From NCBI RefSeq assembly GCF_900105095.1, contig NZ_LT629743.1:3093501-3157500 (forward strand): a stretch of 64,000 nt of DNA. Direction: 5' to 3'. Shown here in pieces: positions 8,443 through 18,312 of the stretch. Below the pieces are notes generated by a model that searched no databases, was not told where the DNA came from, and saw nothing but the letters and a program-made list of their open reading frames with translations. A program made the position numbers and the translations under genes. This stretch comes from Erythrobacter sp. HL-111. GTDB taxonomy: Bacteria; Pseudomonadota; Alphaproteobacteria; Sphingomonadales; Sphingomonadaceae. Positions within the stretch are counted from its first letter, which is position 1, and every line of letters begins with the position of its first letter.

Positions 8443-8864
8443 CGATTCGTCTCCTGTGAGATCTCGTCTGTACTTTCTCGACGCTTGGCCTACGTCAGAG
8501 ATAGCTGCTTGACAACCCCGAAATTCTACCTGGGTCCCGCCGGGGTCATCGAATGACGGTTCCTTATCAACATATTGCGTACTGGCGCCCTTCCTGGCAC
8601 CGGGCACGACCGGGGCGGGGCCATATTATCCGCAAGGCGTGGCACGAAAGCCACTCCTTTGCCGAGGGCACCCGCCCGGCCGGACCGGGAAATCCGCTCC
8701 GGCCACAGGGGTAACGAACGAACCGCCCGCACCCTTCGCGCAAGCCTATGCCTGCGCGTGGTGACCAAATGATGAAAGAAAGCACGCGAATCAACCGTAT
8801 AGGGGGCAATACCCAGGCGCGGTGCAGCAATGCGTGCACTCCGCGCGGCGGGATGAGCCGTGCT
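8443..8864. other. 422-bp intergenic region without a convincing gene
   Basis: The part near 8460-8515 is the upstream region of the small gene at 8442. On the minus strand a TTGTCA hexamer near 8507-8512 could be its -35 box. The remainder up to the amidohydrolase stop holds only short GC-driven frames with no ribosome site, RNA gene or strong hairpin that I can defend. Confidence 0.5.
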
Positions 8865-10520
8865 TCAGTTTTCGAGCACCAGTTTCCCCCCGACCCAGAC
8901 CTGCGCGATCCGCGTCTCGCGAATCTCGGACGGCGAAGCGAGCAGCGGGTCCCGATCGACCAGCAGGAAGTCGGCCCGCTCGCCCGGCAGCAGCCGCCCG
9001 AAACGGCCCTCGGCAAAACCTGCATGGGCCGCGTCCGCGGTGAACCCGGCGAGCGCCTGTTCGCGGCTCACCGTCTCCTTGGCGCGCCATCCGCCGAAGG
9101 GGCGTCCGTTCGCATCGGTCCGGCTGATCGCGACCGCGATCCCGGCGAAGGGGTCGGCCGGCTCGACCGGCGCATCGGACCCGAAGGCGAGCCGCCCGCC
9201 CGCCTCCAGGATGCTGCGCCAGGCATAGGCGCCCTCGAGCCGGTCCTCGCCCAGCCGGGCTTCGGCCATCATCATGTCGGAGGTCTGGTGGAGCGGCTGC
9301 ATCGAGGCGATCGCGCCGTGCCGCCCGAACCGCTCGAGATCGACCGGATCGACGATCTGGGCGTGCTCGATCCGCCAGCGCCGGTCGCCCCTGTAGCTTG
9401 CCGAAAGCTCCTCGATCGCCAGCAGCACCTCTTCGTTCGCGGCATCGCCGATCGCGTGGACCGCGGTCTGGAAGCCGTCCATTGCGGCCCGGCTCATCAG
9501 GTTCCTGAGCTGCGAGGGCGTGAGCAGCGGCAGGCCATGGGTGTCGGGTTCGTCGGCGTAGGGCTGCTTGAGGTTGGCCCCGCGCGAACCGAGCGCGCCG
9601 TCGAGATAGAGCTTCACGCCGGCGAGGCGCAGCCGGTCGTCGTAGAGCCAGGGCGTCGGGGCGGGGCCGGCGATCAGCTCCATCGCCTCGACCCCGCGGG
9701 CATAGGCCATGATGCGGATCCGCAGCGTCCCGGCGTCGCCCGCGCGGCGAAAGGTCATCCAGTCGGTCACGCTCGTCCCCATGTCCGCGACCGCGGTGAC
9801 GCCGTGGCCGAGCAGCACCTGCTGCGCCTGCGCGAAGGCGGTGTCGCGGTCTTCCGGGCGGGGGGCGGGCACGACCTTGCCGACCAGCGGTATCGCGTTG
9901 TCCACGAACACGCCGGCAGGCGCGCCGCTTGCATCGCGCACGATCCGCCCGCCTTCGGGATCGGGCGTGTCGGCGGTGATCCCGGCCCGCTCGATGGCCA
10001 GGCTGTTGGCCCAGTTGGCGTGGTTGTCCGCGCGTTCGAGCCAGACCGGTCGGTCGGGCACGACGGCGTCGAGCTCGGCGGCGGTGGGAAAGCGCCCGAG
10101 CCCCCATTTCTCCTGATTCCAGCCGCGCCCGAGGATCCACGGGCGGCCCGGGTTCTCCTCGGCGAAGCGGCGGATCTCATCGAGCGCTTCCTCGAGCGAA
10201 CCGGTTTCCGACAGATCGAGCGTCAGGGCGGCAAAGCCGATGTCCATCGCGTGCACATGGGCATCGATCATGCCCGGCAGCATCACCTGGCCCCTGCCGT
10301 CGACGGCGTAATCGACCTCGGGACGCTCCTCGCCGCGGGTGACGATATCGGTGATGACGCCCTCGTCGTCGAAGACCAGCCCGGTGAAGCGCACGACCTC
10401 GCCCTCCGCTCCGATCGTGACGCCGTCGACATTGTGGACGAGCGTGTCGGCGGCGGCGGGCGCGGCGAGCAGCGCGGCGGCGGCGGTGACGGCGGTGGCA
10501 GCGAAAAGCGAGCGGAACAT
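8865..10520 (-). CDS. Exported amidohydrolase (YtcJ-like, amidohydrolase family 3)
   Basis: A metal-dependent hydrolase of about 551 residues with an N-terminal signal peptide (MFRSLFAATAVTAAAALLAAPAAA). The amidohydrolase signature GMIDAHVHAMDIG (about residues 78-90) supplies the first metal-binding His pair, and later segments such as HAIGDAANEEVL and FGSDAPVEPADP match the YtcJ/NfdA-type subfamily. The substrate cannot be read from sequence; relatives act on N-substituted formamides or other cyclic or linear amides. The ATG at 10520 is used; a GTG at 10526 overlapping the upstream stop as GTGA is the alternative. It is downstream of, and coupled to, the dehydrogenase gene. Confidence 0.85.
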   Translation of the reverse strand: MFRSLFAATAVTAAAALLAAPAAADTLVHNVDGVTIGAEGEVVRFTGLVFDDEGVITDIVTRGEERPEVDYAVDGRGQVMLPGMIDAHVHAMDIGFAALTLDLSETGSLEEALDEIRRFAEENPGRPWILGRGWNQEKWGLGRFPTAAELDAVVPDRPVWLERADNHANWANSLAIERAGITADTPDPEGGRIVRDASGAPAGVFVDNAIPLVGKVVPAPRPEDRDTAFAQAQQVLLGHGVTAVADMGTSVTDWMTFRRAGDAGTLRIRIMAYARGVEAMELIAGPAPTPWLYDDRLRLAGVKLYLDGALGSRGANLKQPYADEPDTHGLPLLTPSQLRNLMSRAAMDGFQTAVHAIGDAANEEVLLAIEELSASYRGDRRWRIEHAQIVDPVDLERFGRHGAIASMQPLHQTSDMMMAEARLGEDRLEGAYAWRSILEAGGRLAFGSDAPVEPADPFAGIAVAISRTDANGRPFGGWRAKETVSREQALAGFTADAAHAGFAEGRFGRLLPGERADFLLVDRDPLLASPSEIRETRIAQVWVGGKLVLEN

Positions 10521-10522
10521 GG

Positions 10523-11428
10523 TCACCTGGTCGGATTACCCTTGGGGAGGCGCGTGATCAGCGCGCTGGTGTCGTAACGATTGCCGCCGGCGGCCTGCAC
10601 GTCGGCATAGAACTGGTCAACCAGCGCCGTCACGGGCGCAGCGAGGCCGAGCCGCTTCGCTTCGTCGAGCGCGTAGCCGAGGTCCTTTCGCATCCAGTCG
10701 ATCGCGAAGCCGAAATCGAAGCGGCCCTCGCACATGGTCTGCCAGCGGTTGTCCATCTGCCAGCTCTGCGCCGCCCCGCCCGAAATCGCCTCGTAGGTCT
10801 TTTCGAGGTCGAGCCCGGCCGCCTCGGCCAGCCGCACGGCTTCGCTAAGGCCCGCGAGCACGCCCGCTATGCACATCTGGTTCGCCATCTTGGCGGTCTG
10901 TCCCGCGCCGGCGGGGCCGACATGGACGATTGCCTTGCCATAGGACTCCATCACCGGCCGGGCGCGCGCCACGTCGTCGTCCGATCCGCCGCACATCACC
11001 GCGAGACTGCCGTTCTCGGCGCCCGCCTGCCCGCCGCTGACCGGCGCATCGACGAAGCCCAGGCCGCGCCCCGCGCACTCCGCGGCGAGCTCGCGCGCCA
11101 TGGCGGCCGAAGTGGTGGTGTGATCGACCAGCAGCGCCCCTTCGCCGAGCCCGGCCAGCACCCCGTCCTCGCCCAGCGTGACCGCGGCGAGGTCCGCGTC
11201 GTTGCCGACGCAGGTGAAGGCGACATCCGCCCCGCGCGCCGCCTCGGCGGGCGTTTCGGCGAAGGCGACGGCAAGGCCTTCGTCCGCCCACGCCGCGCGC
11301 CACCGGGCGGCGCGTTCGCGCGAGCGGTTGTAGGCGGTGACGCGGTGTCCGGCGCGCGCGAGGTGGCCGGTCATCGGCCCGCCCATCACGCCGAGCCCGA
11401 TGAAGGCAAGCTGCAGGGTCTGGTTCAT
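10523..11428 (-). CDS. NAD(P)-dependent 3-hydroxyisobutyrate dehydrogenase family protein
   Basis: A beta-hydroxyacid dehydrogenase of 301 residues. The Rossmann motif FIGLGVMGGPM (about residues 9-19) opens the protein, the substrate-binding signature FVDAPVSGGQAGAENGSLAVM lies near 118-138, and the catalytic Lys is in GQTAKMANQMCIAG near 170. Relatives oxidise 3-hydroxyisobutyrate, tartronate semialdehyde or similar acids; the exact substrate is not determined. The ATG at 11428 is placed just before the Rossmann strand. The stop overlaps the start region of the amidohydrolase gene. Confidence 0.88.
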   Translation of the reverse strand: MNQTLQLAFIGLGVMGGPMTGHLARAGHRVTAYNRSRERAARWRAAWADEGLAVAFAETPAEAARGADVAFTCVGNDADLAAVTLGEDGVLAGLGEGALLVDHTTTSAAMARELAAECAGRGLGFVDAPVSGGQAGAENGSLAVMCGGSDDDVARARPVMESYGKAIVHVGPAGAGQTAKMANQMCIAGVLAGLSEAVRLAEAAGLDLEKTYEAISGGAAQSWQMDNRWQTMCEGRFDFGFAIDWMRKDLGYALDEAKRLGLAAPVTALVDQFYADVQAAGGNRYDTSALITRLPKGNPTR

Positions 11429-11549
11429 GAACGGGTGACTAGTCGCTCGCCGCGCGCTTGCCAACGCATTGCGCGGACGCCCCTGCGAGGGCGTTTGGGC
11501 AAGGAAGCGATTGCCCTCCCTGAGCCCAGGGCCTAGGGATCGCCGGGTC

Positions 11550-12815
11550 ATGACTGCTCAGCTCCTGCCCGATCCCGCGCCCTCTGCGGCGACGCCCGGA
11601 CCCGAAGCCCTGACCCTTGAATCGGTCCGTGCCGCTGCGCGCGCGATCGACGGCGCGGTGGTGCGGACGCCGATGATGCATTCGATCACGCTGTCGCAGA
11701 TCACCGGGGCGGACATCTGGCTGAAGTTCGAGAACCTCCAGTTCACCGCCGCCTACAAGGAGCGCGGGGCGCTGAACGCACTGCTGGCGCTGTCCGAGGA
11801 ACAGCGCGCGCGCGGGGTGATCGCGGCTTCGGCGGGCAACCATTCGCAGGGCCTGTCCTATCACGGTACCCGGTTGGGCGTACCGGTGACGATCGTCATG
11901 CCGCGCACCACGCCGACGGTAAAGGTGATGCAGACCGAAAGCGTCGGCGGCAAGGTCGTGCTCGAGGGAGAAACCTATGACGAGGCCTATGCCCGTGCGC
12001 GCGAGATCGAGGCCGAGCTCGGCCTCACCTTCATCCATCCCTTCGACGATCCGCTGATCGCCTCGGGTCAGGGGACCGTCGCGCTCGAAATGCTCGAGCA
12101 GAAGGATGATTTCGACTGCCTCGTCGTGCCGATCGGCGGGGGCGGGCTGATTTCCGGCGTGGCCACCGTGGCGCGCGCGTTCAATCCGGCGATCGAGATC
12201 GTCGGCGTGCAATCGGCGCTGTTCCCGAGCATGTTCGCCCGGATCAAGGGCGAGGAGCACGATTGCGGCGGCGACACCCTGGCCGAGGGGATCGCGGTCA
12301 AGAAGCCGGGCGCCTTCACCGCGCAGGTCATCGCCGAGAGGGTCGACGACATCGTGCTGGTCGACGAACCGGCGCTGGAGAAGGCGGTTTCGCTGCTGCT
12401 GCAGATCGAGAAGACCGTGGTCGAGGGCGCGGGCGCGGCCGGGCTTGCCGCGGTGATGAGCTATCCCGACCGCTTCCGGGGCAAGTCGGTCGGGCTCGTC
12501 CTGTGCGGCGGCAACATCGACACGCGCCTGCTCGCCAATGTCCTGCTGCGCGACCTTGCCCGGCAGGGCCGGCTCGCCCGGTTGCGGGTGACGCTGCAGG
12601 ACCGGCCCGGCGCGCTGTTCAAGGTGATGCGGCTGTTCGATGCCCACAATGTCAACATCATCGAGATCTACCACCAGCGCATCTTCACCTCGCTCCCGGC
12701 GAAGGGCCTCATCACCGACATCGAATGCGAGGCGCGCGATGCGGCGCAGGTCGATCAGCTCGTCTCCGCGCTGAGGGAGGCGGGCTACACCGTGCAGGTC
12801 GTCGAGCTGAACTGA
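11550..12815 (+). CDS. ilvA: Threonine ammonia-lyase (threonine dehydratase)
   Basis: PLP enzyme that deaminates threonine to 2-oxobutanoate, the first step toward isoleucine. The 421-residue protein has the PLP lysine in FTAAYKERGALNALL (about residues 65-79), the SAGNHSQG substrate loop near 93 and the phosphate-binding GGGGLISG near 194. A C-terminal ACT-like domain (about 335-421, starting LRVTLQDRPGALFKVM) follows, as in the shorter ACT-bearing dehydratases rather than the double-ACT E. coli form. The catabolic/biosynthetic split therefore stays open. Start ATG at 11550. Confidence 0.9.
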   Translation: MTAQLLPDPAPSAATPGPEALTLESVRAAARAIDGAVVRTPMMHSITLSQITGADIWLKFENLQFTAAYKERGALNALLALSEEQRARGVIAASAGNHSQGLSYHGTRLGVPVTIVMPRTTPTVKVMQTESVGGKVVLEGETYDEAYARAREIEAELGLTFIHPFDDPLIASGQGTVALEMLEQKDDFDCLVVPIGGGGLISGVATVARAFNPAIEIVGVQSALFPSMFARIKGEEHDCGGDTLAEGIAVKKPGAFTAQVIAERVDDIVLVDEPALEKAVSLLLQIEKTVVEGAGAAGLAAVMSYPDRFRGKSVGLVLCGGNIDTRLLANVLLRDLARQGRLARLRVTLQDRPGALFKVMRLFDAHNVNIIEIYHQRIFTSLPAKGLITDIECEARDAAQVDQLVSALREAGYTVQVVELN

Positions 12816-13043
12816 CCCCGCCGCGACGCCGATCGAGCGCCCGCCAACCCCGCAAGATCCTTGCGCGATCATGGCGCGGATCGATCCGCCATGGTCGGGT
12901 TTGTTGCGCCGGGTTGTGCATACTAAGCCATTATTCACCCTGTTTCGTGGTTAAGGGACTTTTACCGGACCCAAGGAGGAGGCATAAGATTGTCTTAACG
13001 AAGCCCCGCCGATTCATCCGCAGCACAGGACCCGACGAGACCC
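12816..13043 (+). promoter_or_regulatory. Upstream region of bpt, with a displaced Shine-Dalgarno-like sequence
   Basis: This 228-bp gap becomes AT-richer around 12900-12960, as expected for a promoter. A near-perfect ribosome-binding sequence (AAGGAGGAGG, 12973-12982) lies about 60 bp before the bpt GTG. The only in-frame-spaced start after it (TTG at 12990) meets a stop after two codons. It may belong to a minimal leader ORF or be chance. Confidence 0.35.
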
Positions 13044-13892
13044 GTGACGGCCCCCATCCGCTTTCCCCGTTTCTTCGTGACCAGTCCCGCTCCATGCCCC
13101 TACCTGCCGGGCCGGCAGGAGCGGAAGGTGTTCACGGAACTCAAGGGTGCCCATGCGGACCAGCTGAACGAGGCGCTCGGCCGGATCGGGTTCCGGCGCA
13201 GCCAGACGGTCGCCTATCGCCCGAGCTGCCTCGACTGCCAGGCCTGCGTTTCGGTGCGGGTCGTGGCGGGCGAATTCCGGCCCTCGAACACGCAGAAACG
13301 GGATATCAAGCGCAATTCGGATCTCGTCGCGACCGAATGCCGGCCCTGGGCGACCGACGAACAGTTCGACCTGCTCGCGCGCTATCTCGGCGTGCGCCAT
13401 CCGGACGGCGGGATGTCGCAGATGGACGAGCTCGACTATGCCGACATGGTCGAACACACGCCCGTCACCACCAATGTCGTCGAATATCGCGAACCCGATT
13501 CGAACGGCGAACCCGGCGCGCTCGTCGGGGCCTGCCTGACAGACCGTCAGGGCGACGGGCTGTCGATGATCTATTCCTTCTACGATCCCGCGCACCCGAC
13601 CCGCGCCGGGCTCGGCAATTACATCATTCTCGACCACATCCGCCGCGCGGCCGAACAGGGCCTGCCCTATGTCTATCTCGGCTACTGGGTCGAAGGCTCC
13701 CCGCGGATGCAGTACAAGGTCCGCTACCGCCCGCTCGAACGCCTCACGCGGGAAGGCTGGCAGGTGATGGACGCGGACGAACAGGGTCGCCTGATCGCCG
13801 CGGCGACCGCGCCGCGCAAGACGGGCAAGGACGATGTCGCCGCCGGGCGGGGCAAGGATGGCCAGCCGCTGCGCTTTCCCTCGCCGGAGTGA
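13044..13892 (+). CDS. bpt: Aspartate/glutamate leucyltransferase (leucyl/arginyl-tRNA-protein transferase)
   Basis: N-end-rule enzyme that transfers Leu from leucyl-tRNA to proteins starting with Asp or Glu, tagging them for ClpSAP degradation. The protein is 282 residues with the N-terminal cysteine-rich block [13 protein letters not shown] (about residues 62-74) and the GCN5-like C-terminal half with [20 protein letters not shown] and [20 protein letters not shown]. In-frame stops upstream force the GTG at 13044. The family also includes arginyltransferases; bacterial members with this architecture are normally Bpt. Confidence 0.9.
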   Translation: MTAPIRFPRFFVTSPAPCPYLPGRQERKVFTELKGAHADQLNEALGRIGFRRSQTVAYRPSCLDCQACVSVRVVAGEFRPSNTQKRDIKRNSDLVATECRPWATDEQFDLLARYLGVRHPDGGMSQMDELDYADMVEHTPVTTNVVEYREPDSNGEPGALVGACLTDRQGDGLSMIYSFYDPAHPTRAGLGNYIILDHIRRAAEQGLPYVYLGYWVEGSPRMQYKVRYRPLERLTREGWQVMDADEQGRLIAAATAPRKTGKDDVAAGRGKDGQPLRFPSPE

Positions 13893-14059
13893 TGCGGGAA
13901 CGGGCGCCCTCGCGCCCTCGGCGGGTTCACGGGTCGGCCCGGATCGTGCCGCTGAACGATAGCCGGCCTCTAAACGGCAGGGCGATGAACGGCGGGGACG
14001 CGCTTAACGCCTCGCCCGCTCGCACCGACCCATGACCCTCGGGCGCTGCGCCGCCGCGC

Positions 14060-14692
14060 TCACGACAGGTAAAGCGCCGCCTCTGCGGCCCGCCGTCTCA
14101 CCAGTCCCCGGATCACGCGGCCGCCCGCCTTGTTCCAGCGTGCGAATTCGCGCGCGGCGCCTTCATGGTCGCCCGCGCGATGCCTGCGCGTCAGGGTCGC
14201 CCTGGCAATCGCGCCGGTGTTGTAGTGGAAGCTGACCAGCGCATCGAACTGGCGTTGGGACGTGGGCGCGCTGCCGATGGCCGCCGCGACCTCGGCGCCG
14301 TACCGCTCGAGATCGGCTTCGAGCCGGGCGTCGCACTGGGCCTGCGTCCACAGTGTGCCGGGGCCGATGCGTCCGCCGTGGACATGATCGTGCCCCGTCG
14401 CGCCCCAGCCGATCGTCCACGGCTCGCCCCCGGTGCCAGGGTCCGGATAGGCTTCGACGAGCTTGTCGGGCCGGAGCCGCGCGCAGCCCTCGAACCGCTT
14501 GATGAGGGCAATGCCTTCCGGTCCGACCCGGAGCACAGGCCGGTCCGCCCCGGCCAGGCCGCCGCCGATCGCCCCGTCAATGTCATTGTCGAGCTTGTCG
14601 ACCTCGCTTTGACGCAGGCCCCGCCCGATCATCTTGCGGATGGTGTCGAAGATCGGCTTGCGGGGGCAGGGGCGGGGATCGGGACCGGTCAT
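14060..14692 (-). CDS. Phage-type lysozyme (glycoside hydrolase family 24)
   Basis: Muramidase of 210 residues. After a basic N-terminal region (IRKMIGRGLRQSEVDKLD) the GH24 core starts with GIALIKRFEGCARLRP, providing the catalytic Glu (about residue 71), then AYPDPGTGGEPWTIGWG with the Asp/Thr of the E-D-T triad, and FDALVSFHYNTGAI further on. No classical cleavable signal peptide is seen. AAGGAG precedes the ATG at 14692. There are no holin, spanin or capsid genes nearby, so this is either a domesticated or stand-alone cell-wall enzyme, or the remnant of a lost prophage. Confidence 0.82.
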   Translation of the reverse strand: MTGPDPRPCPRKPIFDTIRKMIGRGLRQSEVDKLDNDIDGAIGGGLAGADRPVLRVGPEGIALIKRFEGCARLRPDKLVEAYPDPGTGGEPWTIGWGATGHDHVHGGRIGPGTLWTQAQCDARLEADLERYGAEVAAAIGSAPTSQRQFDALVSFHYNTGAIARATLTRRHRAGDHEGAAREFARWNKAGGRVIRGLVRRRAAEAALYLS

Positions 14693-14839
14693 GAGGGGGC
14701 TCCTTCGCTTGTCTGTCAGCAAGGGCCGCGGAATTAGGCACGGGAGGACCGAGTAGGAAAATGAAAAGCGGACCCGCTCCCCGCGCGTCACGGGATGTCC
14801 CGCACGGGCCGCAGGACGCCTGCGCCGCCCCGTCCGCCG

Positions 14840-16789
14840 TCAGGGCGTGACGATGCCGAAGCCGTCCGGCATCGGATCGAGCGCATCGAGCAGCGCCGCG
14901 AGGGCCGCCTCGTCCCCCTCGACCGACAGCCCCGCTGCCTTCATCCGGTCCAGCGGAAGCTTAAGGAACAGCAGCCCGAGCATGAGCTGGCGCGGCCCGG
15001 TCACGGTCACGTCGGGCGCGGTGCGATCATCCTCCATCCGCGCGATCAGCACGCTCTCGTTCGCTTCGACGAGCGCGCTTTCGCCGCGATCGACGAGATC
15101 GAGGCGCACCGTGACCCTGTCCCGTCCGAGCCGGTCCGGATCATAGCGCGTCGCCGCGGAATCGAGCAGCAGGCCGGTCGGCACGGCGGCGATCAGGTCC
15201 TTGCTCTGGGCGCTGAAACTTTCGGCCGGGCCGTTCCGCAGTTCGCTCGCCGCGGCGAGGAACTGGTTGCGCCAGATCGCGCTTTCCGACTGGTAGCCCT
15301 GCTGTTCGTAACTGTCCGCGAGCAGCTCCTTCGCCGCCGCGTTGCCCGGTTCGGCGAAGACGAGCTGCTGGAGAAGGTCCGACGACCAGCGGTAATCGCC
15401 CTGCGCCATCGCGCCCTCGGCGAGCGCGATCACCCTTTCCGCCCCGCCCAGCGCGGCGACCATGCGGCGCGCGCGCTCGACCGGCGGGTGGGCGTGGAGA
15501 TTGGCCGGCACCGCGTCGTACCAGCCGAGGTAGTGCTGGTAGATCGCCATCGAATTGTGGGCGTAGGTCCCGTAATAGCCGTGGTTCGCCCATTCGTCCG
15601 CAAGCTGCGGGGGCAGGAACACCTGCTCCGCGATCTCGGCCATGGTCGCGCCGCGGTTCATCCGGCGCACGGTCTGATCGTGCAGGTAGCGGTAGTTGTC
15701 GCGGTGCGCGGCCAGCCAGGCGGTCCCCGCCTCGCGCCCGAATTGCGGCCAGCAATGGCTCGAAAGGACCACGTCGCTCCTCGGCGCGTAGTCGGTCACC
15801 GCCTCGTCGAGGAAGGCCGCCCATGCCCGCGCGTCGCGCACCTTGGCCCCTCTGGGCGTGAGGATGTTGTGCATGGTGCAGGTCGCGATCTCGGCGGCGA
15901 GGAAGGCGCGCTGCGGCACGACATAGACGTTGAGTTCGGACGGCGCCTCGCTGCCCGAAACGATCTGGAATTCGAGCTCGACCCCGTCGACCATGCGTCG
16001 TTCGCCGGTCGCGCGGACGATGTCGGTCGGCTCGATCAGGGTGATGGTCCCGCGCGAAACCGCCATGCCGATCCCGCTGCCCATCTGCCCCGTCTTGCCA
16101 GGGCCGAGCCCCGCGCCGAACTGGTAGGCGGCGCGGCGCTGCATCGCGCCCCCGGCAAGAACGGTTTCCGAAGCGGCCTCTTCCATGAAATGCTCCGGCG
16201 CGATCACCTCCACCCGGCCCGCCGCCACGTCCTCGGCGCTGGCGACCCCGCGCACGCCGCCGAAATGGTCGGCATGGCTGTGGCTGTAGATTACCGCGCT
16301 GACCGGGCGTTCGCCGAGCGTGGCGTTGACGAGCTCGAGCGCGGCGGCGGCGACCTCCTTCGTCGTCAGCGGATCGATCAGGATCCAGCCGGCTTGCCCG
16401 CGGATCACGGTCATGTTGGAAAGATCGAAGCCGCGCACCTGCCAGATGCCGTCCGTCACCTCGAACAGCCCGTGGTGCCTGAGGTAGCGCATGTGGCGCC
16501 ACAGGCTGGGGTGGACGGTCGGCGGGGCCTCGCCCTCGACGAAGGCATAGGCATCGAGGTTCCAGACCGGCTGGCCGCTCGCATCGCGGATCACCGGGTC
16601 CGCGCGGGTCGCGAGAAAGCCGCGCCGGGCGAAGTCCGCATCCCGCGTGCCGTCGGGCGGAAGCGAAGCTGCCGATTCGCGCTGGGCGGCGATGGTCGCG
16701 GGGGAGGCGGGCTTCGGCCCCTCCTGCGCCGCGACCGACGATGCGAAGACGCTTGCGGCGAGCGCCGCGCTGACAATGCCTGCCTTCAT
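14840..16789 (-). CDS. Alkyl sulfatase, SdsA-like metallo-beta-lactamase-fold hydrolase
   Basis: A periplasmic or secreted zinc hydrolase for alkyl sulfates such as SDS, releasing sulfate and fatty alcohol. The 649-residue precursor has a signal peptide (MKAGIVSAALAASVFASSVAAQ). The metallo-beta-lactamase core has YSHSHADHFGGVRG (about residues 170-183). Typical of the family are the ALFDP-like VRGFDLSNMTVIRG segment, an alkylsulfatase dimerisation region (about 390-530) and a C-terminal SCP2-like domain (about 530-649) that presents the alkyl chain. The ATG at 16789 is set by the signal peptide. Not obviously operonic. Confidence 0.9.
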   Translation of the reverse strand: MKAGIVSAALAASVFASSVAAQEGPKPASPATIAAQRESAASLPPDGTRDADFARRGFLATRADPVIRDASGQPVWNLDAYAFVEGEAPPTVHPSLWRHMRYLRHHGLFEVTDGIWQVRGFDLSNMTVIRGQAGWILIDPLTTKEVAAAALELVNATLGERPVSAVIYSHSHADHFGGVRGVASAEDVAAGRVEVIAPEHFMEEAASETVLAGGAMQRRAAYQFGAGLGPGKTGQMGSGIGMAVSRGTITLIEPTDIVRATGERRMVDGVELEFQIVSGSEAPSELNVYVVPQRAFLAAEIATCTMHNILTPRGAKVRDARAWAAFLDEAVTDYAPRSDVVLSSHCWPQFGREAGTAWLAAHRDNYRYLHDQTVRRMNRGATMAEIAEQVFLPPQLADEWANHGYYGTYAHNSMAIYQHYLGWYDAVPANLHAHPPVERARRMVAALGGAERVIALAEGAMAQGDYRWSSDLLQQLVFAEPGNAAAKELLADSYEQQGYQSESAIWRNQFLAAASELRNGPAESFSAQSKDLIAAVPTGLLLDSAATRYDPDRLGRDRVTVRLDLVDRGESALVEANESVLIARMEDDRTAPDVTVTGPRQLMLGLLFLKLPLDRMKAAGLSVEGDEAALAALLDALDPMPDGFGIVTP

Positions 16790-16847
16790 GTCCCTCTCCC
16801 CTTTTGATGAGACGATAGGCGAGGGCGGGCGCGCAAGGCAATCCACG

Positions 16848-16879
16848 AAAAAGGCCGCCCGGAATGCCTCCGGGCGGCC
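16848..16879 (-). terminator. Intrinsic terminator of glnA
   Basis: On the minus strand, 23 bp after the glnA stop, a perfect 11-bp stem (GGCCGCCCGGA with TCCGGGCGGCC) and a 5-nt loop are followed by five T residues (complement of AAAAA at 16848-16852). A textbook rho-independent terminator that insulates glnA from the alkylsulfatase gene. Confidence 0.92.
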
Positions 16880-16902
16880 CTTCGCGCGCGATGCGTCGCC
16901 GG

Positions 16903-18312
16903 TCAGGCGCTGTAATACATGTCGAATTCGACCGGGCTCGGAGTGGTTTCCCAGCGCAGCTGCTCTTCCCACTTGAGTTCGGCGTAGGCCTCGATCTGGT
17001 CGGTCGAGAACACGCCGCCCTTGAGGAGGAATTCGTGGTCCGCCTCGAGCGCCTCGAGCGCCTCGCGCAGGGACCCGCACACGGTCGGCACCTCGGCCAG
17101 TTCGGCGGGCGGCAGGTCGTAGAGGTTCTTGTCCATCGCCTCGCCCGGGTGGATCTTGTTCTCGATCCCGTCGAGCCCCGCCATCAGCAGCGCCGAGAAG
17201 GCGAGGTAGGGATTGCAGATCGCATCGGGGAAGCGGAACTCGACCCGCTTGGCCTTCTCGCCCGCGCCGTAGGGAATGCGGCAGGAGGCCGAGCGGTTGC
17301 GCGCCGAATAGGCGAGCAGGACCGGCGCCTCGAAGCCGGGGACGAGCCGCTTGTAGCTGTTGGTGGTGGCGTTGGTGAAGGCGTTGACTGCCTTGGCGTG
17401 CTTGATGACGCCGCCGATGAAGTGGAGGCAGGTTTCCGACAGGCCGGCATATTCATTGCCCGCGAAGGTCGGCGCGCCGTCCTTCCAGATCGACATGTGG
17501 GTGTGCATGCCCGAACCATTGTCCGCCTTGATCGGCTTGGGCATGAAGGTCGCGGTCTTGCCGTAGGCATGGGCGACCTGCTGCACGACATACTTGTAGA
17601 CCTGCACCTGGTCGGCGGTCCTGGTGAGCGTCGAGAAGGTGATGCCGAGCTCGTGCTGGGCGGCGGCGACCTCGTGATGGTGCTTGTCCATGTTGAGGCC
17701 CATTTCCATCATCGTCGCGACCATTTCGCCGCGGATATCGACCGCGCTGTCGACCGGGGCGACCGGGAAATAGCCGCCCTTGGCGCGCGGGCGGTGGGCC
17801 ATGTTGCCGGATTCGTATTCCTTGCCCGTGTTGGTCGGCAGTTCGATGTCGTCGATCGCGTAGCCCGAGCCGGCATAGCCGTCCTCGAAGCGGACATCGT
17901 CGAACATGAAGAATTCGGGTTCCGGCCCGACGAACACCGTGTCGCCGATGCCGGAGGCCTTCAGGTAGGCCTCGGCGCGCTTGGCGGTCGAACGCGGATC
18001 GCGCTCATAGTCCTGCCCGTCGGACGGTTCCACGATGTCGCAGAAGATCGCGAGCATCGGGGTCGCCGAGAAGGGATCGGTGTAGACCGCGTCCATGTCG
18101 GGACGCAGGATCATGTCGCTTTCGTTGATGACCTTCCAGCCTTCAATCGAGGAGCCGTCGAACATCAGCCCGTCCTCGAGCGCGTCCTCATCCATCGCGC
18201 TCGCCGCCATGGTCAGGTGCTGCCACTTGCCCTTGGGATCGGTGAAGCGCAGGTCGACCCATTCGATTTCCTCGTCCTTGATCCGTTTGAGGATGTCATT
18301 CACGCTTGCCAT
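16903..18312 (-). CDS. glnA: Glutamine synthetase, type I
   Basis: ATP-dependent amidation of glutamate to glutamine, the main ammonia-assimilation step. The 469-residue protein matches GSI-beta: FDGSSIEGW near residue 50, the [15 protein letters not shown] metal/ATP region near 265-280, and the adenylylation loop [10 protein letters not shown] with its Tyr near residue 397, so GlnE-type adenylylation is expected. glnB lies directly upstream on the same strand (107-bp gap), the standard glnB-glnA pair, and a strong terminator follows. Confidence 0.97.
   Translation of the reverse strand: MASVNDILKRIKDEEIEWVDLRFTDPKGKWQHLTMAASAMDEDALEDGLMFDGSSIEGWKVINESDMILRPDMDAVYTDPFSATPMLAIFCDIVEPSDGQDYERDPRSTAKRAEAYLKASGIGDTVFVGPEPEFFMFDDVRFEDGYAGSGYAIDDIELPTNTGKEYESGNMAHRPRAKGGYFPVAPVDSAVDIRGEMVATMMEMGLNMDKHHHEVAAAQHELGITFSTLTRTADQVQVYKYVVQQVAHAYGKTATFMPKPIKADNGSGMHTHMSIWKDGAPTFAGNEYAGLSETCLHFIGGVIKHAKAVNAFTNATTNSYKRLVPGFEAPVLLAYSARNRSASCRIPYGAGEKAKRVEFRFPDAICNPYLAFSALLMAGLDGIENKIHPGEAMDKNLYDLPPAELAEVPTVCGSLREALEALEADHEFLLKGGVFSTDQIEAYAELKWEEQLRWETTPSPVEFDMYYSA

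Noticed and set aside
8748..10577. A 609-codon plus-strand open frame over the amidohydrolase
   Set aside because: The opposite strand carries the signal peptide and the DAHVH metal motif; the plus-strand translation has no domain.
14060..16789. Prophage region around the lysozyme
   Set aside because: No integrase, capsid, tail or holin genes; neighbours are metabolic genes in normal order.
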